This document shows positions 32,395-41,343 of a stretch of DNA of 64,000 nucleotides, piece by piece. Position numbers and translations under genes: made by a program. The stretch is from positions 33,070 through 97,069 of the forward strand of contig CANKVU010000021.1 of assembly GCA_947487205.1 (NCBI GenBank), in the 5' to 3' direction. This stretch comes from an uncultured Paracoccaceae bacterium (GTDB lineage Bacteria > Pseudomonadota > Alphaproteobacteria > Rhodobacterales > Rhodobacteraceae). The notes under the pieces are model-generated. The model ran no database searches. It was not told where the DNA came from and saw nothing but the letters and a program-made list of their open reading frames with translations. Positions within the stretch are counted from its first letter, which is position 1. Every line of letters begins with the position of its first letter.

Positions 32395-33734
32395 GCATCC
32401 TCCATCAGGTCGCGGGCCAGCCGGCGCTGCTCCCGAAGCACGGCGGGCAGATCGAGGGTCTCGATCCGCCCGTCGCGCACAACCTGACGGCCGTCGATGA
32501 AGGTATGCTTAACGCGCGCGGGCCCGGCGAGCAGGATCGCGGCCGGGTCCCACAGGCCCGCCGCCTCGGCCCCCGTGAGGTCCCAGATCGCCACGTCGGC
32601 CCGCATCCCCGGCGCGAGCGCGCCGCAATCGTCGCGGCCGAGCACCCGCGCGCCCCCCAGGGTGGCGAGGTCCAGCGCGGCGCGGGCCGACAGGGCGCCC
32701 GGCCCGGCGGCGACGCGCTGAAGCAGCATCGCCCAGCGCGCCTCGGCCACGAGATTGCCCGCGTCGCTGGAGGCCGAGCCGTCGACGCCGAGCCCGACCG
32801 CCACGCCGGCGGCGCGCATCGCGGCGACGGGGGCGATGCCCGAGCCCAGGCGGCAATTCGAGCAGGGGCAATGCGCGACGCCCGTGCGGCTGCGGGCGAA
32901 GAGGTCGATCTCGGCCGCGTCGAGGCGGACGCAATGGGCGTGCCACACGTCGTCGCCGGTCCAGCCCAGATCCTCGGCGTATTGCCCGGGGCGGCAGCCG
33001 AACCGCTCCAGGCTGAAGGCCACGTCCTCGTCGTTCTCGGCCAGGTGGGTATGCAGGCGCACGCCCTTGTCGCGGGCGAGGAGGGCCGCGTCGCGCATCA
33101 GCTCGCGGCTGACCGAGAAGGGCGAGCAGGGCGCGACGCCGACCCGGCACATGGACCCCGGCCGGGGATCGTGGAAGGCGTCGATGACCCGCAGGCAATC
33201 GTCGAGGATCGCGGCCTCGTCCTCCACCAGGGCGTCGGGGGGCAGCCCGCCCCGCGAGCGCCCGATCGACATGGCGCCGCGGGTGGGATGGAAGCGCAGG
33301 CCGATCTCGGCCGCAGCGGCGACGGTGTCGTCGAGCCGGGCGCCGTTCGGGAAGAGGTAGAGGTGGTCGGCGGTGGTGGTGCAGCCCGACAGCGCCAGTT
33401 CGGCCAGCCCCGTCAGAGCCGAGACGCGGATATGGTCGGGCCCCATCCGCGCCCAGATCGGATAGAGGGCGGTGAGCCACCCGAAGAGGGCCGCGTCCTG
33501 CGCGGCGGGGACGGCCCGGGTCAGGGTCTGGAACAGGTGGTGGTGGGTGTTGACCAGGCCCGGGGTGACGAGGCAGCCGCGCGCCGCGACGATCCGGGCG
33601 CCGTCGGGGGCGAGGCGCGGGCCGATCTCGGCCACGGTGCCGTCGCGCAGGCGCAGGTCCGCGTCGCGATGTTCCGACCGCTCTCCGTCCATGGTGAGGA
33701 TCAGGTCGGCGCCGCGGATCAGGGTGTGCTCCAC
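32391..33734 (-). CDS. 8-oxoguanine deaminase-type amidohydrolase
   Basis: 447-aa amidohydrolase of the cog0402 group. NTHHHLFQTLTRAVP (metal HxH, about 62-76) plus GWLTALYPIWA and the late ligands HTHLAEN, WHAHCV and GLGVDGSASSD match the 8-oxoguanine deaminase subgroup (Pa0142 type) rather than ordinary guanine deaminase. It would deaminate 8-oxoguanine to urate. Start is GTG, nine bases after GGAGG. It is followed by the CAP gene and preceded by hisN, all on one strand. Confidence 0.85.
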   Translation of the reverse strand: MEHTLIRGADLILTMDGERSEHRDADLRLRDGTVAEIGPRLAPDGARIVAARGCLVTPGLVNTHHHLFQTLTRAVPAAQDAALFGWLTALYPIWARMGPDHIRVSALTGLAELALSGCTTTADHLYLFPNGARLDDTVAAAAEIGLRFHPTRGAMSIGRSRGGLPPDALVEDEAAILDDCLRVIDAFHDPRPGSMCRVGVAPCSPFSVSRELMRDAALLARDKGVRLHTHLAENDEDVAFSLERFGCRPGQYAEDLGWTGDDVWHAHCVRLDAAEIDLFARSRTGVAHCPCSNCRLGSGIAPVAAMRAAGVAVGLGVDGSASSDAGNLVAEARWAMLLQRVAAGPGALSARAALDLATLGGARVLGRDDCGALAPGMRADVAIWDLTGAEAAGLWDPAAILLAGPARVKHTFIDGRQVVRDGRIETLDLPAVLREQRRLARDLMEDA

Positions 33735-33738
33735 GGCG

Positions 33739-34539
33739 CTAGGCCTCCGCGAGCAGGGCCAGCGCCTCGGCGTGGATCGCGGGATTGGCGGCGGCGACGA
33801 CCCGGCCGCCCTGCGCGGCCGGACCGCCGCGCCAATCGGTGACGGTCCCGCCGGCGGCGCGGACCACCGCCATCGGCCCCTGGATGTCGTAGGGGGCGAG
33901 CCCGGCCTCGATCACCAGGTCGACCTGGCCCAGGGCCAGGAGCGCGTAGGCGTAGCAATCCAGGCCGTAGCGCGTCAGCCGGGCGCGCGCGGCGACGCGG
34001 GCGAAGGCCGCGCCTTCGTCGGGGGTGCCGACCTCGGGGAAGGTGGTCATGAGGATCGCCTCGGCCAGCGGACGGGCGGCGCGGCAGCGCAGCGGCTGCC
34101 GCCCCGCGCGGTCCTCGAGCACGGCGCCGTCCGGCCCGCCCCGGAACCGCTCGCCGATATGGGGCTGGTCGATCAGGCCCAGGATCGGGCCCGCGGCGTC
34201 CGACACCGCGACGAGAGTTCCCCAGGTCGGGGCGCCGGCGAGGTAGGCGCGGGTCCCGTCGATCGGGTCGAGCACCCAGGTCAGGCCCGAGGTCCCGGCG
34301 GCGGCGCCGTATTCCTCGCCCAGGATGGCGTCCGCGGGGCGGCGTTCTGCCAGGACCGCGCGCATCGCCCGTTCGGCGGCGCGGTCGCCCTCGGTCACCG
34401 GGTCGAAGCCCCCGTCCGCCTTGTTCCCGGCCGCCGTGCCGCGCCGGAAATGCGCCAGCGTATGCGGCCGCGCGGCATCGGCCACCGCGCCGGCGGTGGC
34501 GGTCAGGTCCGCGAGAAGGTCGGGGGAAAGGTCTGCCAC
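33739..34539 (-). CDS. hisN: Histidinol-phosphatase, inositol-monophosphatase type (HisN)
   Basis: 266 aa; dephosphorylates histidinol phosphate in histidine synthesis. IMPase metal motifs are GEEYG, WVLDPIDGTRAYLAG and IEAGLAPYDIQG with Asp. The HisN-like stretch GTLVAVSDAAGPILGLIDQP distinguishes it from SuhB/CysQ. Start is taken as GTG with GGAG eight bases upstream; an in-frame TTG 18 codons earlier has no ribosome site and would be long for the family. Confidence 0.87.
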   Translation of the reverse strand: MADLSPDLLADLTATAGAVADAARPHTLAHFRRGTAAGNKADGGFDPVTEGDRAAERAMRAVLAERRPADAILGEEYGAAAGTSGLTWVLDPIDGTRAYLAGAPTWGTLVAVSDAAGPILGLIDQPHIGERFRGGPDGAVLEDRAGRQPLRCRAARPLAEAILMTTFPEVGTPDEGAAFARVAARARLTRYGLDCYAYALLALGQVDLVIEAGLAPYDIQGPMAVVRAAGGTVTDWRGGPAAQGGRVVAAANPAIHAEALALLAEA

Positions 34540-34617
34540 CGCTGCCGCTCCGAAGGGTCCTTCGGGGCTAGGCCGCAACCGGGGCGCGGTCAAGGACCGC
34601 CCGGTGCGCGGTGGGAT

Positions 34618-34983
34618 CTATACGTCGGAGAGCGACCGGGCCAGTTCGAAGAGGCGCCGGCGCTGGATCTCGGGGATGGAATAGTAGGAGCGCACGAGTT
34701 CCATCGCCTCCCGGTCGACCGTCAGGTCGGGCGTGCCCTCGCCGGCGACCGCGTCGTCGCCGTGCAGCCCCTCGAAGAAGAACGACACCGCCACGTCGAG
34801 CGCCTCGGCGATGTCCCACAGGCGGGAGGCGCTTATCCGGTTCATCCCGGTCTCGTATTTCTGGATCTGCTGGAACTTGATCCCGACGTTTTCTGCGAGT
34901 TGTTGTTGGGTCATCCCGAGCATCCAGCGGCGTTGCCGCACCCGTTGGCCCACATGCACATCTACCGGATGTTTCATCTGCAT
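34618..34983 (-). CDS. XRE-family helix-turn-helix regulator
   Basis: 121 aa. An HTH_3 domain (about 10-66) contains QQQLAENVGIKFQQIQKYETG, then a linker and a helical C-terminus REAMELVRSYYSIPEIQRRRLFELARSL. This short form is widespread in alphaproteobacteria, often with multiple copies. ATG at the first of two closely spaced Met codons. It is divergent from the quinone oxidoreductase gene across 141 bases, so it may regulate itself or that gene. Confidence 0.87.
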   Translation of the reverse strand: MQMKHPVDVHVGQRVRQRRWMLGMTQQQLAENVGIKFQQIQKYETGMNRISASRLWDIAEALDVAVSFFFEGLHGDDAVAGEGTPDLTVDREAMELVRSYYSIPEIQRRRLFELARSLSDV

Positions 34984-35124
34984 TCCTTACCGTTCAGAGT
35001 TGAGGCCAATGTCTACAAGCTCCGAATCTTTTCAACCTGACTGTTAAGACAGGTCGCCAGCTCCTAAGCCGGGATCGGTCAGGCATGCACGGCAACCCCA
35101 CAACCAAACGGAGAGTCGCGGAAA

Positions 35125-36114
35125 ATGGCGCAGCACGAAACTTCACGAACGCGTGCCCTCACCGTCCGGCACCATGGAACAACCCCTGTGATAAAAGACA
35201 TACCACTTTTCGCCCCTGAGGAGGGGCAGATTCTGGTCCGGATCGCCGCCTGCGGGCTGAATTTCGCCGATCTCCTGATCCTCAAGGGGACCTACCAGGA
35301 GATCCCGCCCCTGCCCGTCACGCTGGGGATGGAGCTCGCCGGACGGGTCGAGGCGCTGGGACCGGGCGTCGAGGGGCTGTCGGTCGGCCAGCGCGTCGCG
35401 GTCAATCCGGGGCATGGCGGGCTGGCCGAGCGGGGCGTCTTCGACGCGGCGGCGGCGGTCCCGATCCCCGACGAGATGCCGTTCGAGGTCGCCGCCGGGT
35501 TCATGGTGGCCTACGGAACCTCGCATCTGGCGCTGACGCGGCGTGCCCGGCTCAGGGCCGGCGAGCGGCTGGTGGTGCTGGGCGCCGCCGGGGGCGTGGG
35601 CCTGACCGCGGTGGAGATCGGCGCGGCGCTGGGCGCCGAGGTGGTGGCCGTGGCGCGCGGCGCCGACAAGCTGGCCGTGGCGCGGCAGGCCGGTGCCCAG
35701 CGGCTGATCGACAGCGAGACGACCGACCTGCGCGCCGCGCTGAAGGAGATGGGCGGCGTCGACGTGGTCTACGACGCGGTGGGCGGCGCGCTGTCGGTGG
35801 CGGCCCTGCGCGCCTGCCGCCCCGAGGGCCGGGTCCTCGTCGTCGGCTTCGCGGGGGGCGAGGTGCCGCCGATCGCCGCGAACCACCTGCTGGTCAAGAA
35901 TGTCGACGTGATCGGTTTCTACTGGGGCGGGTACCGGCACTTCGCCCCCCGCATCCTGTCGGATGACCTGACGGAACTTTTCCAACTGTTTCGCGATGGC
36001 AGATTGTCGCCCCATATCGGGCGGACCTTTCCCCTGTCCCGCGCCGCGGAGGCGCTCGCCTATCTCGAAAGCCGCAAATCCACCGGAAAGATCGTGGTGA
36101 CGATGGATGGATGA
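35125..36114 (+). CDS. NADPH:quinone oxidoreductase (zinc-independent MDR family)
   Basis: 329-aa medium-chain dehydrogenase/reductase. The GroES-like domain (about 1-125) lacks the zinc ligands and contains CGLNFADLLILKGTY, and the Rossmann domain has LGAAGGVGLTAVEIGAALGAEVVAVARG. These quinone reductase-like proteins transfer hydride from NADPH to quinones or enones. A perfect-looking ATG follows GGAGAGTCGCGGAAA. The gene lies between the XRE regulator and the Bax-inhibitor-1 gene. Confidence 0.88.
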   Translation: MAQHETSRTRALTVRHHGTTPVIKDIPLFAPEEGQILVRIAACGLNFADLLILKGTYQEIPPLPVTLGMELAGRVEALGPGVEGLSVGQRVAVNPGHGGLAERGVFDAAAAVPIPDEMPFEVAAGFMVAYGTSHLALTRRARLRAGERLVVLGAAGGVGLTAVEIGAALGAEVVAVARGADKLAVARQAGAQRLIDSETTDLRAALKEMGGVDVVYDAVGGALSVAALRACRPEGRVLVVGFAGGEVPPIAANHLLVKNVDVIGFYWGGYRHFAPRILSDDLTELFQLFRDGRLSPHIGRTFPLSRAAEALAYLESRKSTGKIVVTMDG

Positions 36115-36180
36115 TGCCCCGCCGGCGGCAGGGCGGCGCGGACACGGCATCTGAAATGCGCGTGTTCGGGTCGCCCGCAT

Positions 36181-36209
36181 CTTGAACGCGGCTTTGTGAT
36201 CCCCGATAT
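36181..36209 (+). promoter_or_regulatory. Sigma-32 (RpoH)-like heat-shock promoter for the BI-1 gene
   Basis: CTTGAA at 36181-36186 and CCCCGATAT at 36201-36209 with a 14-base spacer resemble the CTTGAAA/CCCCATnT heat-shock consensus. It is about 58 bases upstream of the ATG of the following gene. No comparable sigma-70 promoter is visible. Confidence 0.55.
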
Positions 36210-36266
36210 TTTGAAGCGTGGGCCGGCCTGTGCGCCGGCCAAGGGGAAAGCCGCAAGGAGGGTTCA

Positions 36267-37010
36267 ATGGCGGAGTATCAAACGATCCGGACCGGGGCGC
36301 AGACGCGCGCGGCCGGGGTCGACGAGGGCCTTCGGGCCCACATGAACAAGGTCTACGGCACGATGTCCGTGGGCATGATCATCACGGCGCTGGCCGGCTG
36401 GGCGATCTCGGGCCTGGCGGTGGACGATGCCGGCCAGCTGACGCAGCTCGGCACTGCGATCTATGCCTCGCCGCTGAAATGGCTGATCATGTTCGCTCCG
36501 CTGATCATGGTCTTCGCCTTCGGGGCGGCCATCAACCGGATCTCGGCGGCGGGCGCGCAGGTGTTCTTCTATGCCTTCGCCGCGCTGATGGGCCTGTCGC
36601 TCAGCTCGATCTTCCTCGTCTTCACGGGCATGTCGATCGCCCAGACCTTCCTCGTGACGGCCATCGCCTTCGCGGCGCTGTCGCTGTGGGGCTATACCAC
36701 GAAGAAGGACATCTCGGGCTGGGGATCGTTCCTGATCATGGGCGTCGTCGGCCTGATCGTGGCCTCGATCGTCAACATCTTCCTCGGCTCGCCCGCGCTC
36801 GCCTTCGCGGTGTCGGTGCTGGGGGTCCTGATCTTCGCCGGGCTGACCGCCTACGACACGCAGAAGATCAAGAACGACTACATCCAGCACGCCCAGGCGA
36901 TGGACAGCGAGTGGCTGCAGAAATCGGCGATCATGGGGGCGCTGAACCTGTATCTCGACTTCATCAACCTGTTCATGTTCCTGCTCTCCTTCATGGGACA
37001 GCGCGAATAG
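36267..37010 (+). CDS. Bax inhibitor-1/YccA family membrane protein
   Basis: 247-aa inner-membrane protein with seven hydrophobic segments (from about residue 35 to 240) and the family end GALNLYLDFINLFMFLLSFMG. E. coli YccA binds and moderates the FtsH protease; BI-1 proteins also act as Ca2+ channels. The ATG follows AAGGAGGGTTCA. A sigma-32-like promoter upstream fits a role in membrane proteostasis. A strong terminator lies 29 bases downstream of the stop. Confidence 0.92.
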   Translation: MAEYQTIRTGAQTRAAGVDEGLRAHMNKVYGTMSVGMIITALAGWAISGLAVDDAGQLTQLGTAIYASPLKWLIMFAPLIMVFAFGAAINRISAAGAQVFFYAFAALMGLSLSSIFLVFTGMSIAQTFLVTAIAFAALSLWGYTTKKDISGWGSFLIMGVVGLIVASIVNIFLGSPALAFAVSVLGVLIFAGLTAYDTQKIKNDYIQHAQAMDSEWLQKSAIMGALNLYLDFINLFMFLLSFMGQRE

Positions 37011-37038
37011 GTTCCGTCGCAGCGGCTTGAAACGAAGG

Positions 37039-37069
37039 GGGCCCGCCGGTGATCCGGCGGGCCCTTTTT
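37039..37069 (+). terminator. Rho-independent terminator after the BI-1 gene
   Basis: Perfect 11-bp GC stem (37039-37049 with 37054-37064), loop TGAT, then T5. It sits between two convergent genes; A-rich sequence on the left also lets it serve the opposite strand poorly. Confidence 0.9.
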
Positions 37070-37086
37070 CGTGCGCGGGGGTCCGC

Positions 37087-38655
37087 TCAGCCCGGGTCGC
37101 GACGGGCGGCGCGCGGGGCGAGGCGCGGCCCGGGCGCGGCGCGCATCCGCAGGCGCTCGGCCGCGCGGAGCCGCGCCGCGACCGCCTCCACGGCCTTCCG
37201 GTCGTGACCCGAGGCGACGATCGCGGCCACGTGCTGCCCCCGGTCGCGCAGGCGTTCGAGGATCTCGTCGAGCACGGGCGGGGGCGGCAGGCCGGCCCCG
37301 CCGTCGGCCCACGGCGCCTCGATCGCCCCCTGCGGCACCACCGCGCCGGCGGGGCCAAGCATCCAGTCGCGGTGGCAGGCATTGCGCCAGCGGCAGGCGT
37401 CGCGCACCCGCGCGGCGGAAAGGTCCGCGACGGGATCGTAGAAATCCGGCGCGGCGCCGAGCGCGATGGCGGTCCGGCTGGCGGCGGCCAGCGGCAGCGC
37501 GCCCGTCCCCTCCGCCAGCGCCGCGACCGCCAGCACGCCGAGGCGGGACAGCATGTCCGGGACGAAGTCCTCCGGCGGCGCGGCCCCCGCGGCCGGCGCC
37601 AGCGCCGCGTCCATGGCCCGGCGCGGGGCGTCGAGCGGGACCTCGACCAGGGGGCAGCCGAGGGCGCGGGCGAGCGCGGCGGCCTCCGCCCGGCACTCCG
37701 CGCCGGCGCGGTCCGAGGGCAGCGGCACGCAGCGCAGGTTCGCGGGCCCCAGCGCATCGGCGGCGATGGCCGCGACGAGGGCGCCGTCGGCCCCGCCGGA
37801 CAGGCCCAGCACGACGCCCGGAACCCCGACGCGGGTGCAGTGGTCGCGCAGCGCCGTGACCATGATGTGGTAATCGGCCTCGTCCGCGTCCGGGCGGGGG
37901 TCGCGGGCGCCGCGCCGGGCCCGCCAGCCCTGCTCCCCCCGGACGAAGTCGACATACCGCAGCGCGGGGGCGCAGAACGGCAGCTGGCAGGCCAGCTCGC
38001 CGCCCGGATTGAGCACGAAGGAGGCCCCGTCGCAGACCTGACCGTCCTGCCCGCCCACCATGTTGAGATAGACGAGCGGCAGCCCCGTCTCGACCGTGCG
38101 GGCGACCATGTGCGCCAGCCGCTCGTCGTGCCGGCCGCGCCGATGGGGCGAGGCGTTCGGGACCAGCAGGATCTCGGCCCCGCTTTCGGCGACGGCCTCA
38201 GCCACGTCCTCGGACAGGGCGTCGGCGCCGATGGGAGAGCCGATCCGGACCGGACCCGCCCGGTAGGGCCCCGAGATCGGGCCCGGCGCGAAGGTGGCGG
38301 TCCCGGGCGCGGCGTGCTGGAGCACGCGGGCCGTCACCGCGCCGTCCCGGCAGATCCAGTAGGCGTTGTGGAGGTCCCCCCCGTCGGCCGCGGGGGCCCC
38401 GACCGCCAGCGCCGGGCCGTCGGCGCATTCCCGCGCCAGCGCCTCCGCCGCGGCCATGGCGCGGGCGGCGACGGCGGGATCGGCCACCAGGGCGCCGGCC
38501 GGATGGCCGGTCACGCACATCTCGGGGCAGGCGACGAGGTCGGCCCCGGCGGCGCGCCCCTCCTGCCAGGCGGCGCGGATGCGGTCGGCGTTGCCGTCGA
38601 TGTCGCCGGCCACGGGGCTCAGCTGCGCCAGCGTGAGGCGGAAGCGGTCGGACAT
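37087..38655 (-). CDS. NadE-like protein (glutamine-dependent NAD+ synthetase fold) lacking catalytic residues
   Basis: 522 aa, colinear with glutamine-dependent NAD+ synthetases (nitrilase domain about 1-260, synthetase domain about 275-522; family about 550). Framework motifs survive: LVACPEM with Glu45, EILLVPNASP, GLPLVYLNMVGGQD, GPAGAVVP. The key residues do not: the nitrilase Lys is Gln113 (VLQH), the nucleophilic Cys position reads PIGAD (Gly143), the PPi-loop SGGxDS is SGGADG (Gly291) and TGNKSE is replaced around 388-395. The frame is intact, so I infer a pseudoenzyme or new activity rather than decay. Confidence 0.8.
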   Translation of the reverse strand: MSDRFRLTLAQLSPVAGDIDGNADRIRAAWQEGRAAGADLVACPEMCVTGHPAGALVADPAVAARAMAAAEALARECADGPALAVGAPAADGGDLHNAYWICRDGAVTARVLQHAAPGTATFAPGPISGPYRAGPVRIGSPIGADALSEDVAEAVAESGAEILLVPNASPHRRGRHDERLAHMVARTVETGLPLVYLNMVGGQDGQVCDGASFVLNPGGELACQLPFCAPALRYVDFVRGEQGWRARRGARDPRPDADEADYHIMVTALRDHCTRVGVPGVVLGLSGGADGALVAAIAADALGPANLRCVPLPSDRAGAECRAEAAALARALGCPLVEVPLDAPRRAMDAALAPAAGAAPPEDFVPDMLSRLGVLAVAALAEGTGALPLAAASRTAIALGAAPDFYDPVADLSAARVRDACRWRNACHRDWMLGPAGAVVPQGAIEAPWADGGAGLPPPPVLDEILERLRDRGQHVAAIVASGHDRKAVEAVAARLRAAERLRMRAAPGPRLAPRAARRDPG

Positions 38656-38797
38656 GGGGGCTCTCCTGCTCTGAAGGGCCGGGATAGCAGAGCGGGCCGC
38701 GATGGACAGGGCGCGCGGGACGAAACCCGTTGCCGCCCGCCGCGCCCTTCCCTACCCTGTCCGGCCAGCGAAACGGGCGAGAGACGGGGAGGATCCG

Positions 38798-40210
38798 ATG
38801 CGAAGGCAGATTGCCGGGCTGGCGTTCTGGGCCCTGTCCGCGGCCGCGGCGCCGGGCCAGGACGGCGGCGTGCAGATTCGCCATTATGCGGATGGCGGCG
38901 TCTACGAGGGCCAGATCGAGAGCGGCCGCCAGCACGGCCGGGGCACCTACCGCCAGCCGGACGGGTTCGAATACGAGGGCGCGTGGGAAGCCGGCGAGAT
39001 CCGCGGCGAGGGCGTCGCCCGCTATCCCGGCGGGGCCGTCTACGAGGGCCGGTTCGCCGAGGGGCGGCCCGAGGGGCAGGGCCGAATCACCTGGCCCGAC
39101 GGGTCGAGCTACGAGGGGTCGTGGTCGGCGGGGGCGATGGACGGCGAGGGCGTCTTCGTCGATGCCGAGGGCCGGCGCTACGAGGGCGGGTTCCGGAACG
39201 GGCGGCGCCACGGCGAGGGCCGCGTGACCGGGCCGTCCGGCCATGTCCACGAGGGCACGTGGGTCGACGGCGTGCCGCAGGGCACGGCGCGCATCGTCTA
39301 TCCGGGCGGCGCCACCTACGAGGGCCAAGTCGCCGACGGCGTGCCGTCGGGAGAGGGGCGGCTGACGGCGGCCGACGGGACCGTCTATGCCGGCACCTGG
39401 CGGGACGGCGGGATCGCCGGGACCGGGTCCCTGGCCTGGCCGGACGGCACGACCTATGACGGCGAGGTGAGGGCCGAGGGGCCGCACGGGGCGGGCGTCC
39501 TCCGCCGGGCGGGGGGCGACGTGCTCGACGGCCGCTTCGCCCGGGGCCGGCCCGACGGCGCGGGCGTCCTCGTCCAGGCCGACGGGGTGCGCTACGAGGG
39601 CGCGTGGAGCGAGGGCCGCATCACCGGCGAGGGCGTGGTCAGCCACCCCGACGGGACGCTCTATCGCGGCCGGTTGCGCGACGGGGCGCCCGATGGGCAG
39701 GGCGAGATGACCTTTGCCGACGGGACCCGCCATGCGGGCGCGTGGGCGGCGGGGCGGATCGAGGGCCCGGGCCGCGCCGCCTATCCCGGCGGCGGGCGCT
39801 ATGCGGGCGGCTTCGCCGCGGGCCGCCCCGATGGGCAGGGCCGCTTCACCGGGCCGGACGGGACCACCTACGAGGGGCTCTGGCAGGACGGGCAGCGCGC
39901 CGGGCGGGGGCGCGAACGCTATGCCGACGGCACGCTCTATGGCGGCGATTTCGCCGCCGGCAGCCGCGACGGCCGGGGCCGCGTCACCTATCCCGACGGC
40001 ACCACCTATGAGGGAACCTGGACGGAGGGGCGGATCGACGGCACCGGGGTCGCCGCCTATGCGTCCGGCGACCTCTATCGCGGGGCCTTCGTCGACGGCG
40101 TGCGGGAGGGTCCGGGCCGCCTGCGCTATGCCACCGGCGAGGTCGCGCGCGGCATCTGGGAGGCGGGCGAGCTCGTCCGGCCGGAGGACGGCGGGGCGCC
40201 CGACGGCTGA
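38798..40210 (+). CDS. MORN-repeat protein, periplasmic or surface
   Basis: 470 aa. A signal-like N-terminus (MRRQIAGLAFWALSAAAAPGQ) is followed by 18 full and one partial 23-residue MORN units from residue 36 (YEG-x-W/F-x-x-G-x-x-x-G-x-G pattern), with no insertion or deletion between units. MORN domains in eukaryotes bind phospholipids or scaffold proteins; bacterial ones are uncharacterised. ATG follows GGGGAGGATCCG. It is divergent from the NadE-like gene. Confidence 0.88.
   Translation: MRRQIAGLAFWALSAAAAPGQDGGVQIRHYADGGVYEGQIESGRQHGRGTYRQPDGFEYEGAWEAGEIRGEGVARYPGGAVYEGRFAEGRPEGQGRITWPDGSSYEGSWSAGAMDGEGVFVDAEGRRYEGGFRNGRRHGEGRVTGPSGHVHEGTWVDGVPQGTARIVYPGGATYEGQVADGVPSGEGRLTAADGTVYAGTWRDGGIAGTGSLAWPDGTTYDGEVRAEGPHGAGVLRRAGGDVLDGRFARGRPDGAGVLVQADGVRYEGAWSEGRITGEGVVSHPDGTLYRGRLRDGAPDGQGEMTFADGTRHAGAWAAGRIEGPGRAAYPGGGRYAGGFAAGRPDGQGRFTGPDGTTYEGLWQDGQRAGRGRERYADGTLYGGDFAAGSRDGRGRVTYPDGTTYEGTWTEGRIDGTGVAAYASGDLYRGAFVDGVREGPGRLRYATGEVARGIWEAGELVRPEDGGAPDG
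38903..40207 (+). repeat. Tandem 69-bp MORN-coding repeats (18.9 units)
   Basis: Each unit codes exactly 23 residues. Trp-type units (YEGxW) alternate with Phe/Val-type units (YEGxF), giving a 138-bp super-repeat. Trp falls in units 2, 4, 6 and 8, then in 11, 13, 15, 17 and 19, so the alternation slips phase once, at units 9-10. Confidence 0.9.
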
Positions 40211-40336
40211 GGCGCGATCCGCCCGCCCCGGGCGGTCGAGGCGGCGTCGGGGCGGCATCCGCGCGGCACCGACGGGCCGCGCGAGGGTTTCAACGCGCCG
40301 CCCGGCCGCCCATATCGGAAGAAAAGGAGTGCACCG

Positions 40337-41329
40337 ATGCGCTATTCCCTGCTCGATCTGTCGCCCGTTCCCGAAGGCGCCGACCCGGCCACGGCCATCG
40401 CCAACAGCGTCGACCTGGCCCGGCGGGCCGAGGATTGGGGCTATCACCGGTTCTGGATGGCCGAGCACCACAACATGCCGGGCATCGCCTCGGCCGCCAC
40501 GGCGGTGCTGATCGGCCATGTCGCGGCGGCGACCCGCCGCATCCGCGTGGGCGCCGGGGGCATCATGCTGCCCAATCACGCGCCGCTGCGCGTGGCGGAG
40601 GATTTCGGCACGCTGGCCACGATCCATCCCGACCGCATCGACCTGGGGCTCGGCCGGGCGCCGGGCGGCGACATGGCGGTGATGCGTGCCCTGAGGCGCC
40701 CGGGGCAGGACGACTTTCCCGGCGACGTGCAGGACCTGATCGACCTGCTGGGGCCGATGCGGCCGGGCGCGGCCGTCCGCGCCCTGCCCGGAGAGGGCAC
40801 GCAGGTGCCGATCTGGATCCTGGGCTCGTCGCTCTATGGCGCGCAGCTCGCCGCGCATCTGGGCCTGCCCTATGCCTTCGCCTCGCATTTCGCGCCCGAC
40901 GCGCTGGAGCAGGCGTTCCGCGTCTATCGCGAGACGTTCCGCCCGTCGGCCCAACTCGACCGGCCGCACGCGATGCTGGCGATCAACGTCTTCGCCGCCG
41001 ACAGCCGCGAGGCGGCGCGGCGCCTGCGGACCTCGATGCAGCAGGCCTTCGCGCAGCTGCGGCTGGGACAGCCCGGCAAGCTGCCGCGTCCGGTGGACGA
41101 CATCGACGCCGCGATCGGGGCCGAGGTGACGCGGGGCGTCAACCACGCGCTGCGGGTGTCGGCCGTGGGCACGCGGAGCGAGGTCGGCGACCAGATCGCG
41201 GACCTGATCGCGCGGCACCGGCCCGACGAGGTGATCCTGACGGGCCAGATCCACGACCACGCCGCGCGGCTGCATTCCTTCGAGCTGGCGGCCGAGGCGA
41301 TGGCGGAGATCGGCACCGTCGCGGCCTGA
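40337..41329 (+). CDS. LLM-class flavin-dependent oxidoreductase
   Basis: 330-aa bacterial-luciferase-like TIM-barrel protein. It starts [14 protein letters not shown] and contains [16 protein letters not shown] (about 40-55) and [17 protein letters not shown], typical of the MsnO8-like group. Such enzymes are FMN/F420-linked monooxygenases; the substrate is unknown. ATG follows AAAAGGAGTGCACCG. It converges with the chorismate-lyase-like gene. Confidence 0.9.
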   Translation: MRYSLLDLSPVPEGADPATAIANSVDLARRAEDWGYHRFWMAEHHNMPGIASAATAVLIGHVAAATRRIRVGAGGIMLPNHAPLRVAEDFGTLATIHPDRIDLGLGRAPGGDMAVMRALRRPGQDDFPGDVQDLIDLLGPMRPGAAVRALPGEGTQVPIWILGSSLYGAQLAAHLGLPYAFASHFAPDALEQAFRVYRETFRPSAQLDRPHAMLAINVFAADSREAARRLRTSMQQAFAQLRLGQPGKLPRPVDDIDAAIGAEVTRGVNHALRVSAVGTRSEVGDQIADLIARHRPDEVILTGQIHDHAARLHSFELAAEAMAEIGTVAA

Positions 41330-41343
41330 CCGGCGCGTTCCGG

